A DNA stretch of 37,655 nt from Nocardioidaceae bacterium. GTDB taxonomy: Bacteria > Actinomycetota > Actinomycetes > Propionibacteriales > Nocardioidaceae. The stretch covers positions 1 through 37,655 of the forward strand of contig JAQSWV010000028.1 of NCBI GenBank assembly GCA_029266455.1. Direction: 5' to 3'. Of the stretch, positions 15,500-22,318 are shown one piece after another. How positions within the stretch are numbered: position 1 is the first letter of the stretch; each line of letters starts with the position of its first letter. A program made the translations under genes and the position numbers. The notes beneath the pieces are model-generated. The model did not search any database, was not told the origin of the DNA, and was given only the letters and a program-made list of their open reading frames with translations.

Positions 15500-16351
15500 A
15501 TGGACATCCTCTCCCGCCGGACCACCCTTCGCTTGGTCGGAATGCCGACACTCGCCCTTCTCGCCGCGTCGGCCATGACCGCCGTGACCCTGGGAACTGC
15601 TGCAGGCGGCGAGCCGCCAGCGGGCGCCAACGCCGGCCCCCCCTACCCCTTCGTCACCGAGCTGATGGGCGAGCCGGGGACCGCGGAACCGCTCAAGAAC
15701 CAGGCCGTCATCGACAAGTCGCGGCACGGCTACCAGTTCCGCAGCGGCCAGCAGAACGGTCACCTCGTGGTGGCCCCCGTGAGCGGCGGGATCCGCTTCG
15801 CCGACAGGAACACCGAGGCGTGGAAGAAGCTGGCGCCAGCCTGCAACCGGCAGAAGGTGGCGGTGGGCGTCGCCGCAGTGTGCAAGGTGCCGGGCGGCGT
15901 CACCAAGAGCTCCCCGCTACTGGTCGAGATCTGGCCCAGGCTCGGCAACGACTTCACCGACGCCTCCGCCCTGCCTGCCACGGTCGCCGCGACCGTGCTG
16001 GGCGACAGGGGAAAGGACACCGCCTACTTCGGCGCAGGTGACGACTTCTTCAACGGGTTCACCGGTAACGACGTCGTCCGGGGCGGCGCCGGCAACGACT
16101 GGATCAGGTCGGGGGTCGACAGCGACAGGGTCAACGGCGGGCCCGGCAACGACGACGTCGTCGCCAAGGAGGGTCATGACACCGTGGGCGGCGGGCCCGG
16201 CAACGACCGGCTCTGGGGCGGCGACGGCGACGACGCGCTGAGGGGCGAGGATGGTGACGACTACCTCTTGTGCGGTAACGGCCGCGACAGCGCCATCCTC
16301 GACTCAGGCGAGCGCAGATTCCCCAACTGTGAGTCGGTCAGCTATCGCTGA
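15500..16351 (+). CDS. Secreted RTX (hemolysin-type calcium-binding repeat) protein
   Basis: A 283-residue exported protein. The signal peptide has a twin-arginine-like start, SRRTTLRLVG, and a long hydrophobic stretch to about residue 35. An N-terminal part (about residues 36-165) has few recognisable features and contains two cysteines (ACNRQ, VCKVPGG). The C-terminal part (DNA 15998-16314) has RTX nonapeptides that bind Ca2+: FFNGFTGND, GGAGNDWIR, GGPGNDDVV, GGPGNDRLWGGDGDDALRGEDGDDYLLCG. The protein is likely folded by calcium outside the cell. The two Cys near the end (LLCGNGRD, FPNCESV) may form a disulfide. No T1SS genes are nearby, which suits Sec/Tat export in a Gram-positive. The function of the N-terminal part is unknown. 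Confidence 0.9.
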   Translation: MDILSRRTTLRLVGMPTLALLAASAMTAVTLGTAAGGEPPAGANAGPPYPFVTELMGEPGTAEPLKNQAVIDKSRHGYQFRSGQQNGHLVVAPVSGGIRFADRNTEAWKKLAPACNRQKVAVGVAAVCKVPGGVTKSSPLLVEIWPRLGNDFTDASALPATVAATVLGDRGKDTAYFGAGDDFFNGFTGNDVVRGGAGNDWIRSGVDSDRVNGGPGNDDVVAKEGHDTVGGGPGNDRLWGGDGDDALRGEDGDDYLLCGNGRDSAILDSGERRFPNCESVSYR

Positions 16352-16396
16352 CGCACCTCGACAATCGGGTTCCGACGCCAAGATCGCTGGTGGGGC

Positions 16397-17161
16397 TCAG
16401 CCACCCCAGCCGAGCGGGAACACCTCGAATGCGGTGGCCATCGGCACACCCATGGCCGTGCCTGTTGCGCGGGCCATTCCCTCGAGGAACTCCTCCGGAT
16501 CGAAGTGCTCCCAGCCCAGGCCGTCGATGTAGGCCTTGTGCGCAGACAGAGAGTCAACGCCGGCCTGGAAGCTCTCGGTGATCTCCACCGCGTGCCTGGC
16601 ATCGGGCGAGCTGCCGGCCCACACCTCCGTCACCCCACCCCACGGCTCCAGGCCGGCGCCCAGCTGCTCGGGGAAGACCCAACGGTTGCCGGCGTCCCGC
16701 ACGGCGTCCAGGGTGGCCTTGCCCACCGCGATGTGGTCGGCCTGGTTCAGGTTCCTGCCTCCGAACGTGTCCCGGAAGTTTCCGGTGATCACGATCTCCG
16801 GCCGGTGTAGTCGGACCACCTCGGCGATCGAACGGCGAAGGGGCACCCCGTACTCGAGGATGCCGTCGGGCAGCCTCAGGAAGTCGACGGTGTCGACACC
16901 CACGATGCGGGCCGACTCGATCTGCTCCGCCTCGCGGAGAACCCGGGACCTCGCCGGATCGATGCCGTCGATGCCGGCCTCACCACTGGTGACCATGCAG
17001 TAGACGATGTGCTTGCCCTGCCCCGTCCAGCGGGCGACCGCCGCGGCGGCCCCGAACTCCATGTCGTCGGGATGGGCCACGACCGCGAGGGCCCGTTGCC
17101 AGTCCTCTCGGAGTGGCTCCAGCACGACGGGTGACTCAGGGGCGTCTGAGGTGTCGCTCAC
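16397..17161 (-). CDS. PIG-L (LmbE-like) N-acetylglucosamine deacetylase family protein
   Basis: A 254-residue zinc-dependent deacetylase fold. The metal and catalytic site is VVAHPDDMEFG (His and Asp near residues 30-33), with GEAGIDGIDPARSRVLREAEQ, the typical arginine segment, and the distal metal His in NQADHIAVG. The family includes MshB and Mca of mycothiol metabolism and many GlcNAc deacetylases. This protein lacks the clear Mca/MshB hallmarks that I know, so the substrate is open. The GTG start at 17161 is supported by a -10 box TACGGT seven bases before it (17174-17169 on this strand). The gene points towards the RTX gene and converges with it across 45 bases. Confidence 0.88.
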   Translation of the reverse strand: MSDTSDAPESPVVLEPLREDWQRALAVVAHPDDMEFGAAAAVARWTGQGKHIVYCMVTSGEAGIDGIDPARSRVLREAEQIESARIVGVDTVDFLRLPDGILEYGVPLRRSIAEVVRLHRPEIVITGNFRDTFGGRNLNQADHIAVGKATLDAVRDAGNRWVFPEQLGAGLEPWGGVTEVWAGSSPDARHAVEITESFQAGVDSLSAHKAYIDGLGWEHFDPEEFLEGMARATGTAMGVPMATAFEVFPLGWGG

Positions 17162-17168
17162 GCTGGCG

Positions 17169-17174
17169 ACCGTA
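17169..17174 (-). promoter_or_regulatory. -10 box TACGGT of the PIG-L gene, leaderless type
   Basis: On the minus strand TACGGT lies seven bases before the GTG at 17161. No Shine-Dalgarno site separates them. Confidence 0.6.
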
Positions 17175-17210
17175 CCCTGCGTCGGGACGGTTATCCTGCG
17201 GGTCGACTGC

Positions 17211-17284
17211 GGGGCGGTAGCTCAGTCGGTCAGAGCAAGGGGCTCATAACCCCTGGGTCGCGGGTTCGAGCCCCGCCCGCCCCA
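17211..17284 (+). tRNA. tRNA-Met, elongator type (anticodon CAT)
   Basis: A 74-base cloverleaf. The acceptor GGGGCGG pairs with CCGCCCC, the D-arm is AGCTC...GAGC, the anticodon arm is AGGGG-CTCATAA-CCCCT with CAT at 17245-17247, and the T-arm is GCGGG-TTCGAGC-CCCGC. The discriminator A is at 17284. The first pair is G-C, so it is not initiator tRNA. A CAT anticodon could also belong to tRNA-Ile2 when modified, but the sequence looks like the elongator. TATCCT at 17192-17197 is a plausible -10. Confidence 0.95.
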
Positions 17285-17292
17285 CTGGTTCC

Positions 17293-17345
17293 GGCAGGCC
17301 GGCGCAGAGGCCGGATACGGCCTGCCCTCCCGGTGGCCTCTGCGC
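17293..17345. other. Two interleaved perfect stems (pseudoknot-like) after tRNA-Met
   Basis: Stem A pairs GGCAGGCCG (17293-17301) with CGGCCTGCC (17318-17326). Stem B pairs GCGCAGAGGCC (17302-17312) with GGCCTCTGCGC (17335-17345). The order is A, B, A', B', so the stems can form an H-type pseudoknot or compete as alternative hairpins. It follows the tRNA by eight bases and may act as a terminator or a processing structure. Confidence 0.5.
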
Positions 17346-17415
17346 ACCGGTCGCCTGTCGGAGACAAGCTGATCACGTGGCCAGCCACGCCCCTCGGATA
17401 CGCCGGGGAGAGTCA

Positions 17416-17872
17416 CCCGCCGAGGAGCTCGCCGGCCGCCTGGACCGTCCGATGGGCCTCCTCGTGCTCCCGTTCCTGCGTTTCGCCGTGCACTGACCCT
17501 GCTGCGCACAGCGAGGCTCGGTGGCGTCCTGTCGTCCACCCTGCGCGGCTCGCGCTCGGCCGGCCGCCTGCTGAGCGGTCGGCTCGGATGGCTCGGAGTC
17601 GTCACCGCAGTGGTGGTGATGGGCGCGAGTCAGCTGTCTTCGTCGCCGAGACCTTCACCGACTACGGCCGCGCCCTGCACGGCGCAGCCCTCGCCACGGT
17701 GACCGGCGAGCCACCGGCAGCCGACGGTGCAGTGGCGCGAGTTCTCGAGGTCGTCCTCGCGATCTACTCCGTCGTGGTGTTCGCCACGCTGGCGGGTGCC
17801 CTTGGCGCGTTCTTCCTGCAGAAACGCGGCTCCGGGGCAGCGCCCGGCCGATTCGGCCGCGACGGACGATGA
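17416..17872 (+). pseudogene. Potassium-channel-like gene remnant, frameshifted
   Basis: Three adjacent reading frames in order read as one ion-channel protein. Frame 1 (from 17416 to about 17490) gives LAGRLDRPMGLLVLPFLRFAV. Frame 2 (about 17490 to 17640) gives ALTLLRTARLGGVLSS, then SGRLGWLGVVTAVVVMGASQL. Frame 3 (from about 17635 to 17872) gives FVAETFTDYGRALHGAALATVTGE, then ARVLEVVLAIYSVVVFATLAGALGAFFLQK. The order of amphipathic segment, hydrophobic helix, pore-like TVTGE and final helix follows voltage-gated/two-pore potassium channels, where the filter would be T-V-G or T-I-G. Two frame changes are needed, and TGA at 17494 ends the first frame. It is short compared with the about 250-residue family. 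I am confident it is coding-like decay, less so of the channel assignment. Confidence 0.55.
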
Positions 17873-17949
17873 GGATCAGGATGGGGATGGGGCCCCGTCT
17901 AGTCTCCAGTGAGTGAGGATGCGACCGGAGTCTCCGGCGGGGCGCCGCG

Positions 17950-18150
17950 GTGCCTGCTGACGCGAGAGCCACAGCGTCCAGGCGTAGCGTCCTGCTGGCA
18001 GGTCTGGTCAGCGTCGCCGCGGCGTGTGGGGTCGAGGAACCGGGGGATCCCCTGGTAGCGGGGGAGTGTGGACGAGTCCGGACATCCGGACGGCAAGGCT
18101 GGGTCAGGTCAGCCTCGGTGGACAGTTGTCGAGGGATACCGGCTGTCTAG
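17950..18150 (+). CDS. Truncated lipoprotein-like fragment
   Basis: A 66-residue frame that starts MPADARATASRRSVLLAGLVSVAAACGVEEPGDP. It reads like the N-terminus of an exported lipoprotein: RRSVLLAGL followed by a lipobox ending AAAC|G, with Cys about residue 26. The rest (AGECGRVRTSGRQGW...) is short and not recognisable, so the gene is probably truncated or decayed. The start is uncertain; TAGTCT at 17900-17905 could be a promoter element. It overlaps the stop of the minus-strand gene at 18147 by a few bases. Confidence 0.35.
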   Translation: MPADARATASRRSVLLAGLVSVAAACGVEEPGDPLVAGECGRVRTSGRQGWVRSASVDSCRGIPAV

Positions 18151-18533
18151 TCCCCGAACAGCTGCTGCCAGGGGTGAGCCGTCTGGATCACCACCTTGGT
18201 GCCGCCGCACAAGGTGTCGAACGCCACCACGGCATTGAGACGCGAGCCCCCCGTCTCGGATGCGAATCGGTGTGCGAGGTCGCGGTCACCGACGTCCGTT
18301 CCGGGCCAGAGGAGGACGGCGACCTGACTGTTGAGCCAGTCACACGCGGCGTCTCCTGATCTGAGCAGCCGCTCGGGACGGTTCTCAGCCAGTTGAGGTC
18401 TGTGCTCCTCGTAGTAGGCCAGGTAGCCGTCCTCGTCCCGTGGGTTGGTGAGGAAGATGACGGCAGCCGCCACGCCCACCAGCGACACGGTGATCACCAG
18501 CAGGTACGCGAGGCGCTTGAGCCATGTCACCAC
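18147..18533 (-). CDS. Small single-pass membrane or secreted protein, unknown
   Basis: A 128-residue protein. An N-terminal hydrophobic segment, LAYLLVITVSLVGVAAAVIFL (residues 8-28), preceded by KR, is a signal anchor. The outer part holds two cysteines in the pattern GDAACDWL ... AFDTLCGG, which resembles small actinobacterial secreted proteins of the DUF732 kind, though I cannot assign it. The start GTG at 18533 (followed directly by another GTG) has no clear Shine-Dalgarno site. The gene lies on the opposite strand to the neighbouring remnants, and its 3' end meets the lipoprotein fragment. Confidence 0.7.
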   Translation of the reverse strand: MVTWLKRLAYLLVITVSLVGVAAAVIFLTNPRDEDGYLAYYEEHRPQLAENRPERLLRSGDAACDWLNSQVAVLLWPGTDVGDRDLAHRFASETGGSRLNAVVAFDTLCGGTKVVIQTAHPWQQLFGD

Positions 18534-18828
18534 CTCATGATGAAGGCATGACTGCGCGGAGCGGGCGATATGACGCCGGCAGGCGGCCGCCGCAGCTCAA
18601 GTGCGCGAACCGAGCAGGCACGCAGTGGTTGCGCTGCTGATCGGCTGGTGCGAGCGTACCGAGTACAGCGACACGCCCGAGCCGGCCTACGCCTTCGCGG
18701 GGCGGACGTGCGCATCGACCTTCTCCGGCCGTCCACATCGCCGCCACCGCGTCAGCCCTTCTCCTTCCTGCCCGAGGGACCGGTGGCCCAGTGGTTCGAT
18801 CTCGCGCTGCCAGGTCGCACCGTTCCGC

Positions 18829-19248
18829 ATGCCCAGCAGCCGTCGCGTCGTCGTGTCACTGAACGGAACCGTGCTGGCCGACAGGCGCGAGCCAGTTGTG
18901 CTGTTCGAGACCGACCTCCCCACCCGGTACGACGTGCCCCGTGCCGATGTGAACTTCGATTCTCTGTCGCCCACTGCCAACCACAGCCTCTGTCCTTACA
19001 AGGGGTCAGCGGACCTGTACTGGGACGTCATCGGGCATCCGGACGCCACGAACGCGGCCTGGTCGTACCCGTCGCCGGTACCCGCGGTGGGCCAAATCAG
19101 GGACCGGGTCGCGTTCTACAACGAGCGGGTCGACATCGCCGTCGACGGTATTGCCCAGGAGCGGCCTGTGTCGGTGTTCAGCATCAGGGCGAACCGGCCG
19201 GTCTCCTCGTCACCGCGGGTCGATCCGTTCGGGGGCACGGGACGCTGA
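18829..19248 (+). CDS. DUF427 domain protein, N-terminal part possibly lost by frameshift
   Basis: The C-terminal domain is clear DUF427: VVVSLNGTVLADRREPVVLFETDLPTRYDV, then DSLSPTANHSLCPYKGSADLYWDVIG, NAAWSYPSPVPAVGQIRDRVAFYNERVDIAVDG. Many relatives have two such domains in about 250 residues. Upstream, in another frame (18570 onwards), RGADVRIDLLRPSTSPPP looks like part of a first copy but is out of frame with this one. So either the gene starts at ATG 18829 with one domain (139 residues), or it is a frameshifted two-domain gene. The frame itself is open from 18601. The end overlaps the converging PAP2 gene by 39 bases. The domain function is unknown. Confidence 0.65.
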   Translation: MPSSRRVVVSLNGTVLADRREPVVLFETDLPTRYDVPRADVNFDSLSPTANHSLCPYKGSADLYWDVIGHPDATNAAWSYPSPVPAVGQIRDRVAFYNERVDIAVDGIAQERPVSVFSIRANRPVSSSPRVDPFGGTGR

Positions 19249-20388
19249 CGACTCTGACGAGCCCGAGCCCGAGCCGGCGGCCGACCCGTCGCCGGTCGGC
19301 GGCAGAGCAGCACCGGAGGTCACGACCGACGAGTCCAGCCCGCCCTCATGAGCGGCGGCACCTGCCGTGTCCCCCTCCGGGGGATCGTCCGGGATGCGGC
19401 GAAGCGACCACATGCTGTGGCCGGTGGCCATGGCCCCGAGAGCGACCGAGAGATACCCGATGACGACCCCCGCGACGTCATCGACCAGGTAGTGCCAGCC
19501 GAAGTAGACGGTGGCCAGCACGGTGAACCCGGTGTAGGCCCATAGTGCGACTCGGATCCAGCGGGGCATGCCGAGTCGGTGCGCGATCAGTGCGGCGGTG
19601 ACCACGACCGACACGTGCAGGGAGGCGAAGGCAGCGATGCCATGGACGGAGCTGGTCGCGTGCGGGTCGGTGAGGACCGCGTAGCGACCCATCAGCAGAC
19701 TCTCCTGCAGCGCCGCCACACCGGTGTCGGGCAGCATGGTGAAGTCGCTGGGCTGGGCGTAGGCCGGTCCCAGGGACGGCAGGACGTAATAGCTGCCAGC
19801 GCCCAAGACCCAGTTGAGCGACAGGGCCGTGACATACCAGAAGCCCTTGCGGACGTCCCTGCTCCACACCAGTGCGACCGCCAGCGAGATCGGCACGAAG
19901 AAGAGGTAGAACACGTAGACGATGGAGAGCAGGTGCGCCGAGAAACCGACCCCCAGCAGGTCGTGCAGGACGACGGCGGGCCGGTTGCCGAAGAGCATCC
20001 ACCGGTCCAGGTCGCCCAGGAAGTCGTCATGCAGGTTGGAGTTCACGAACGGCAGGAAGCTCTTGATGTTCCGGTACGACACATAGCTGAGGTAGAAGCA
20101 GCCCAAGCCGATGACCACGAGCCGGACGCGTGCCCAGGTCCAGCGTTCGCGGATGATGACGCGGGCAGTGCTGAAGAAGTTGACCATCTTGGGTGTGCGG
20201 TACCACGCGCGCGGCACGATGTCCGCCGCCAGCGCGGCGAGCACGATGGCCGGAAGGCGGATGTAGGAGGGTCCGGCAACGCCGTCCGGGTCGCGGATGG
20301 GCAGGTCCAGCAACAGCGCCCCGACGACCGCTACCATCGCGGCCGCAACGGCGACCCAGATCACGAAGGTGTACGGACGGCGAAACAC
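19210..20388 (-). CDS. PAP2/AUR1-type membrane phosphatase or phosphotransferase
   Basis: A 392-residue polytopic membrane protein with about six hydrophobic segments. The acid-phosphatase/AUR1-type motifs are GSYYVLPSLGPAY, then HGIAAFASLHVSV (counterpart of the PSGH motif) and YFGWHYLVDDVAG (His and Asp of the C3 motif). Such enzymes remove or move phosphate or a phospho-inositol group on lipids; in actinobacteria they act on phosphatidylinositol-type or undecaprenyl lipids. The tail (last about 60 residues) is hydrophilic and low-complexity, rich in Ser, Gly, Asp and Ala. The start is GTG 20388, preceded six bases by TACCCT on this strand; the upstream frame to 20511 lacks homology. It converges with the DUF427 gene, overlapping by 39 bases. 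Confidence 0.85.
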   Translation of the reverse strand: MFRRPYTFVIWVAVAAAMVAVVGALLLDLPIRDPDGVAGPSYIRLPAIVLAALAADIVPRAWYRTPKMVNFFSTARVIIRERWTWARVRLVVIGLGCFYLSYVSYRNIKSFLPFVNSNLHDDFLGDLDRWMLFGNRPAVVLHDLLGVGFSAHLLSIVYVFYLFFVPISLAVALVWSRDVRKGFWYVTALSLNWVLGAGSYYVLPSLGPAYAQPSDFTMLPDTGVAALQESLLMGRYAVLTDPHATSSVHGIAAFASLHVSVVVTAALIAHRLGMPRWIRVALWAYTGFTVLATVYFGWHYLVDDVAGVVIGYLSVALGAMATGHSMWSLRRIPDDPPEGDTAGAAAHEGGLDSSVVTSGAALPPTGDGSAAGSGSGSSESSASRAPERIDPR

Positions 20389-20394
20389 AGGGTC

Positions 20395-20400
20395 AGGGTA
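20395..20400 (-). promoter_or_regulatory. -10 box TACCCT of the PAP2 gene, leaderless type
   Basis: On the minus strand TACCCT lies six bases before GTG 20388. It helps choose that start over an in-frame upstream ATG in the 20511 region. Confidence 0.55.
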
Positions 20401-20491
20401 CTGGCCGCTCCCCCCGGTGCGGCCGGGAGAAAGCACCCCCTGTTCTCCCGCGCACCCGCACATCGCGCCGGCGACCCAGGGGCGTCGCCGC

Positions 20492-21172
20492 TCATCGGGT
20501 GAGCGCAGCAACCGCCTCGTCGATGGGCACGTCCCCGGCCACCAGCTCGACGATCCGCCCGGTGACGGGGGCCCGGGTGAGCGCCAGCAGCACCGCGGCG
20601 ACGTCGTCGCGGCTGATCGATCCGTGCTCGACCGTTGGCGCCAGCTGCACTCGCCCGGTCGCCGGGTCGTTGCTCAGGCGACCCGGTCGGAGAATGACCC
20701 AGTGCAGGTCCCGGGCGGCGACGGCGGCATCCGCAGCTCCCTTGGCTTGGAGGTAGAGGGCGAAGACGTCGTCATCGCTGGGGTCCTCGGGCACCTGCAG
20801 GTCATGGCCGGGCTCGGGCTCGACCGCACCCATCGACGACACCAGGAGGTAACGACGAGTCCCCGCGGCGACGGCCGCGTCGGCGAGCAGCACGGCGGCG
20901 TCGCGGTCGACGGTCAGCTTCCGCGCCGCGCCGCTGCCCGGGCCGGCGCCTGCCGCGAAGACGGCGACGTCGGCCCCACTGAGCTCCTCGACGACACGGT
21001 CGAGAGCGGCCGACTCGAGGTCGAGCACGACCGGCCGGGCTCCGGCCGCGGTGAGGTCACCGACGTGATCCGGGTTGCGGACGAGGCCGACCGGCTCGTG
21101 GCCGGCCTCGGCGAGCAGCCGCAACAGCCGCAGCCCAATCGCTCCGTGACCTCCTGCTACCACCACTCGCAT
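20492..21172 (-). CDS. NAD(P)-binding atypical short-chain reductase (NmrA/SDR-a5 type)
   Basis: A 226-residue Rossmann-fold protein. The dinucleotide motif GGHGAIGLRLLRLL is at residues 7-20, with ARKLTVDRDAAVLLADAA and YLLVSSMGAVEP forming the middle strands. The YxxxK-like part is YLQAKGAADAAV, and the C-terminus has WVILRPGRLSNDP then VELVAGDVPIDEAV. It resembles YwnB/YtfG-like NAD(P)H-binding oxidoreductases; the substrate is unknown. The ATG 21172 start is preceded by a weak GAGG. It lies 55 bases after the GNAT gene on the same strand and may share its transcript. Confidence 0.87.
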   Translation of the reverse strand: MRVVVAGGHGAIGLRLLRLLAEAGHEPVGLVRNPDHVGDLTAAGARPVVLDLESAALDRVVEELSGADVAVFAAGAGPGSGAARKLTVDRDAAVLLADAAVAAGTRRYLLVSSMGAVEPEPGHDLQVPEDPSDDDVFALYLQAKGAADAAVAARDLHWVILRPGRLSNDPATGRVQLAPTVEHGSISRDDVAAVLLALTRAPVTGRIVELVAGDVPIDEAVAALTR

Positions 21173-21227
21173 CGTGTCCTCACCTCGTCAGCGCGGGCCT
21201 GTCGGTAGGGTCGGTGCCTCTCGCCGG

Positions 21228-21545
21228 CTACTCGGGCACCGTGGTGAGGCCGAACGCGGCACGCTCGGCCGAGGGCACCAGGTCGGCGTACTCCGGGTTG
21301 CGGGCGATGAACCCTGCCACGAACCGGCAGTACGGCAGCACCTGCTGGTGGCGCTGCCTGGCCGCGTCGAGAGCGGTGGCCGTCATCCGGCCGGCGAGCC
21401 CGTGACCCTGGTGTCGAGGATCCACCTCCGTGTGGGGGAACGCCACCCGGCCCTCCTCCTCGTGGTACACGAGAAAGCCGACGACCTCGTCGTCGACGAG
21501 CACCTCGAAGCGGTTGCGCGGGCGCGCCTCGCGCACGGTCACCAT
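21228..21545 (-). CDS. GNAT-like N-acetyltransferase (YjdJ type, small)
   Basis: A 105-residue protein. It has the short acetyltransferase fold: NRFEVLVDDEVVGFLVYHEEEGRVAFPHTEVDPRHQGHGLAGRMTATALD, with the acetyl-CoA loop Q-G-H-G-L-A-G, and YCRFVAGFIARNPEY near the end. This pattern (H-T-E-V-.-P-x-x-Q-G-x-G-L-A) is found in the small YjdJ-like GNAT group. The start is ATG 21545 with GGGAGG seven bases upstream; the frame is open beyond it to 21695. The acceptor is unknown. The next gene downstream is the SDR-like reductase. Confidence 0.85.
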   Translation of the reverse strand: MVTVREARPRNRFEVLVDDEVVGFLVYHEEEGRVAFPHTEVDPRHQGHGLAGRMTATALDAARQRHQQVLPYCRFVAGFIARNPEYADLVPSAERAAFGLTTVPE

Positions 21546-21746
21546 CCCTGACCTCCCGTACCTCGATCGGGGACACCCCGAACGCAATGCGTCCTGATAC
21601 GACCCTACGTGCCCGTTCCGCCGCAGACCATGCTCGTGCTGCACCTGCTGGTGCTGTTGAGGTCCATGGGGCACAATGGGGAGCCGGGACATCACCGTCC
21701 GTCCGACGAGGCCGCTGGGGAAGGCGCACCTCGAGCTCGGGAGGTC

Positions 21747-22271
21747 ATGGTGAACGTCACGACACGGGGCACGTCACGTGCCTCACGAGGCGTGGTCTAT
21801 ATCCATTCCGCGCCCTCTGCCGTGTGTCCGCACGTCGAATGGGCGATCGGCGGTGTCCTGGGTGCACCCGTCTCGTTGTCGTGGACCCCGCAGCCAGCCG
21901 CTACCGGCACCTACCGTGCCGAGCTGTCCTGGCAAGGGGCGCCCGGCACTGCGGCGCGGATCTGTTCGGCCCTGCGCGGCTGGGCACATCTGCGCTTCGA
22001 GGTGACCGAGGAGCCCACCCCCGCCAGCGAGGGCGCGCGGTACTCGTACACCCCTGGTCTCGGCGTCTTCTCGGCCGTGACCGGCCTGCACGGCGATCTC
22101 ATGATCCCCGAGGACCGGCTACGCGCAGCCGTGGCGCGAGCAGCCCTCGGCGAGGTGACCCTCGAGCACCAGATCGACCGGCTGCTCGGCCGCCCCTGGG
22201 ACGACGAGCTGGAGACGTTCCGGCACGCGGGGGAGGGCGCACCGGTGCGCTGGCTGCACCAGGTGGTCTGA
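21747..22271 (+). CDS. DUF3145 protein
   Basis: A conserved actinobacterial protein of about 174 residues with no signal peptide. The family landmarks are VVYIHSAPSAVCPHVEWAIGGVLG, then YRAELSWQGAPGTAARICSALRGW, GLGVFSAVTGLHGDLMIPEDRLR, and the end WDDELETFRHAGEGAPVRWLHQVV. The function is unknown; it is often next to accD, as here, where it converges with accD across 47 bases. GGGAGG at 21739-21744 lies two bases from ATG 21747 and five from the GTG at 21750, so GTG 21750 may be the real start. CACAATGGG at 21671 may belong to its promoter. Confidence 0.92.
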   Translation: MVNVTTRGTSRASRGVVYIHSAPSAVCPHVEWAIGGVLGAPVSLSWTPQPAATGTYRAELSWQGAPGTAARICSALRGWAHLRFEVTEEPTPASEGARYSYTPGLGVFSAVTGLHGDLMIPEDRLRAAVARAALGEVTLEHQIDRLLGRPWDDELETFRHAGEGAPVRWLHQVV

Positions 22272-22318
22272 CCGATGGAGCCGGCCGCAGGTCCCTGACT
22301 GCAGGACTGCCGCGCCGA

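Noticed and set aside
17211-17284. Initiator tRNA-fMet
   Set aside because: The first base pair of the acceptor is paired (G-C), unlike the mismatch found in initiators.
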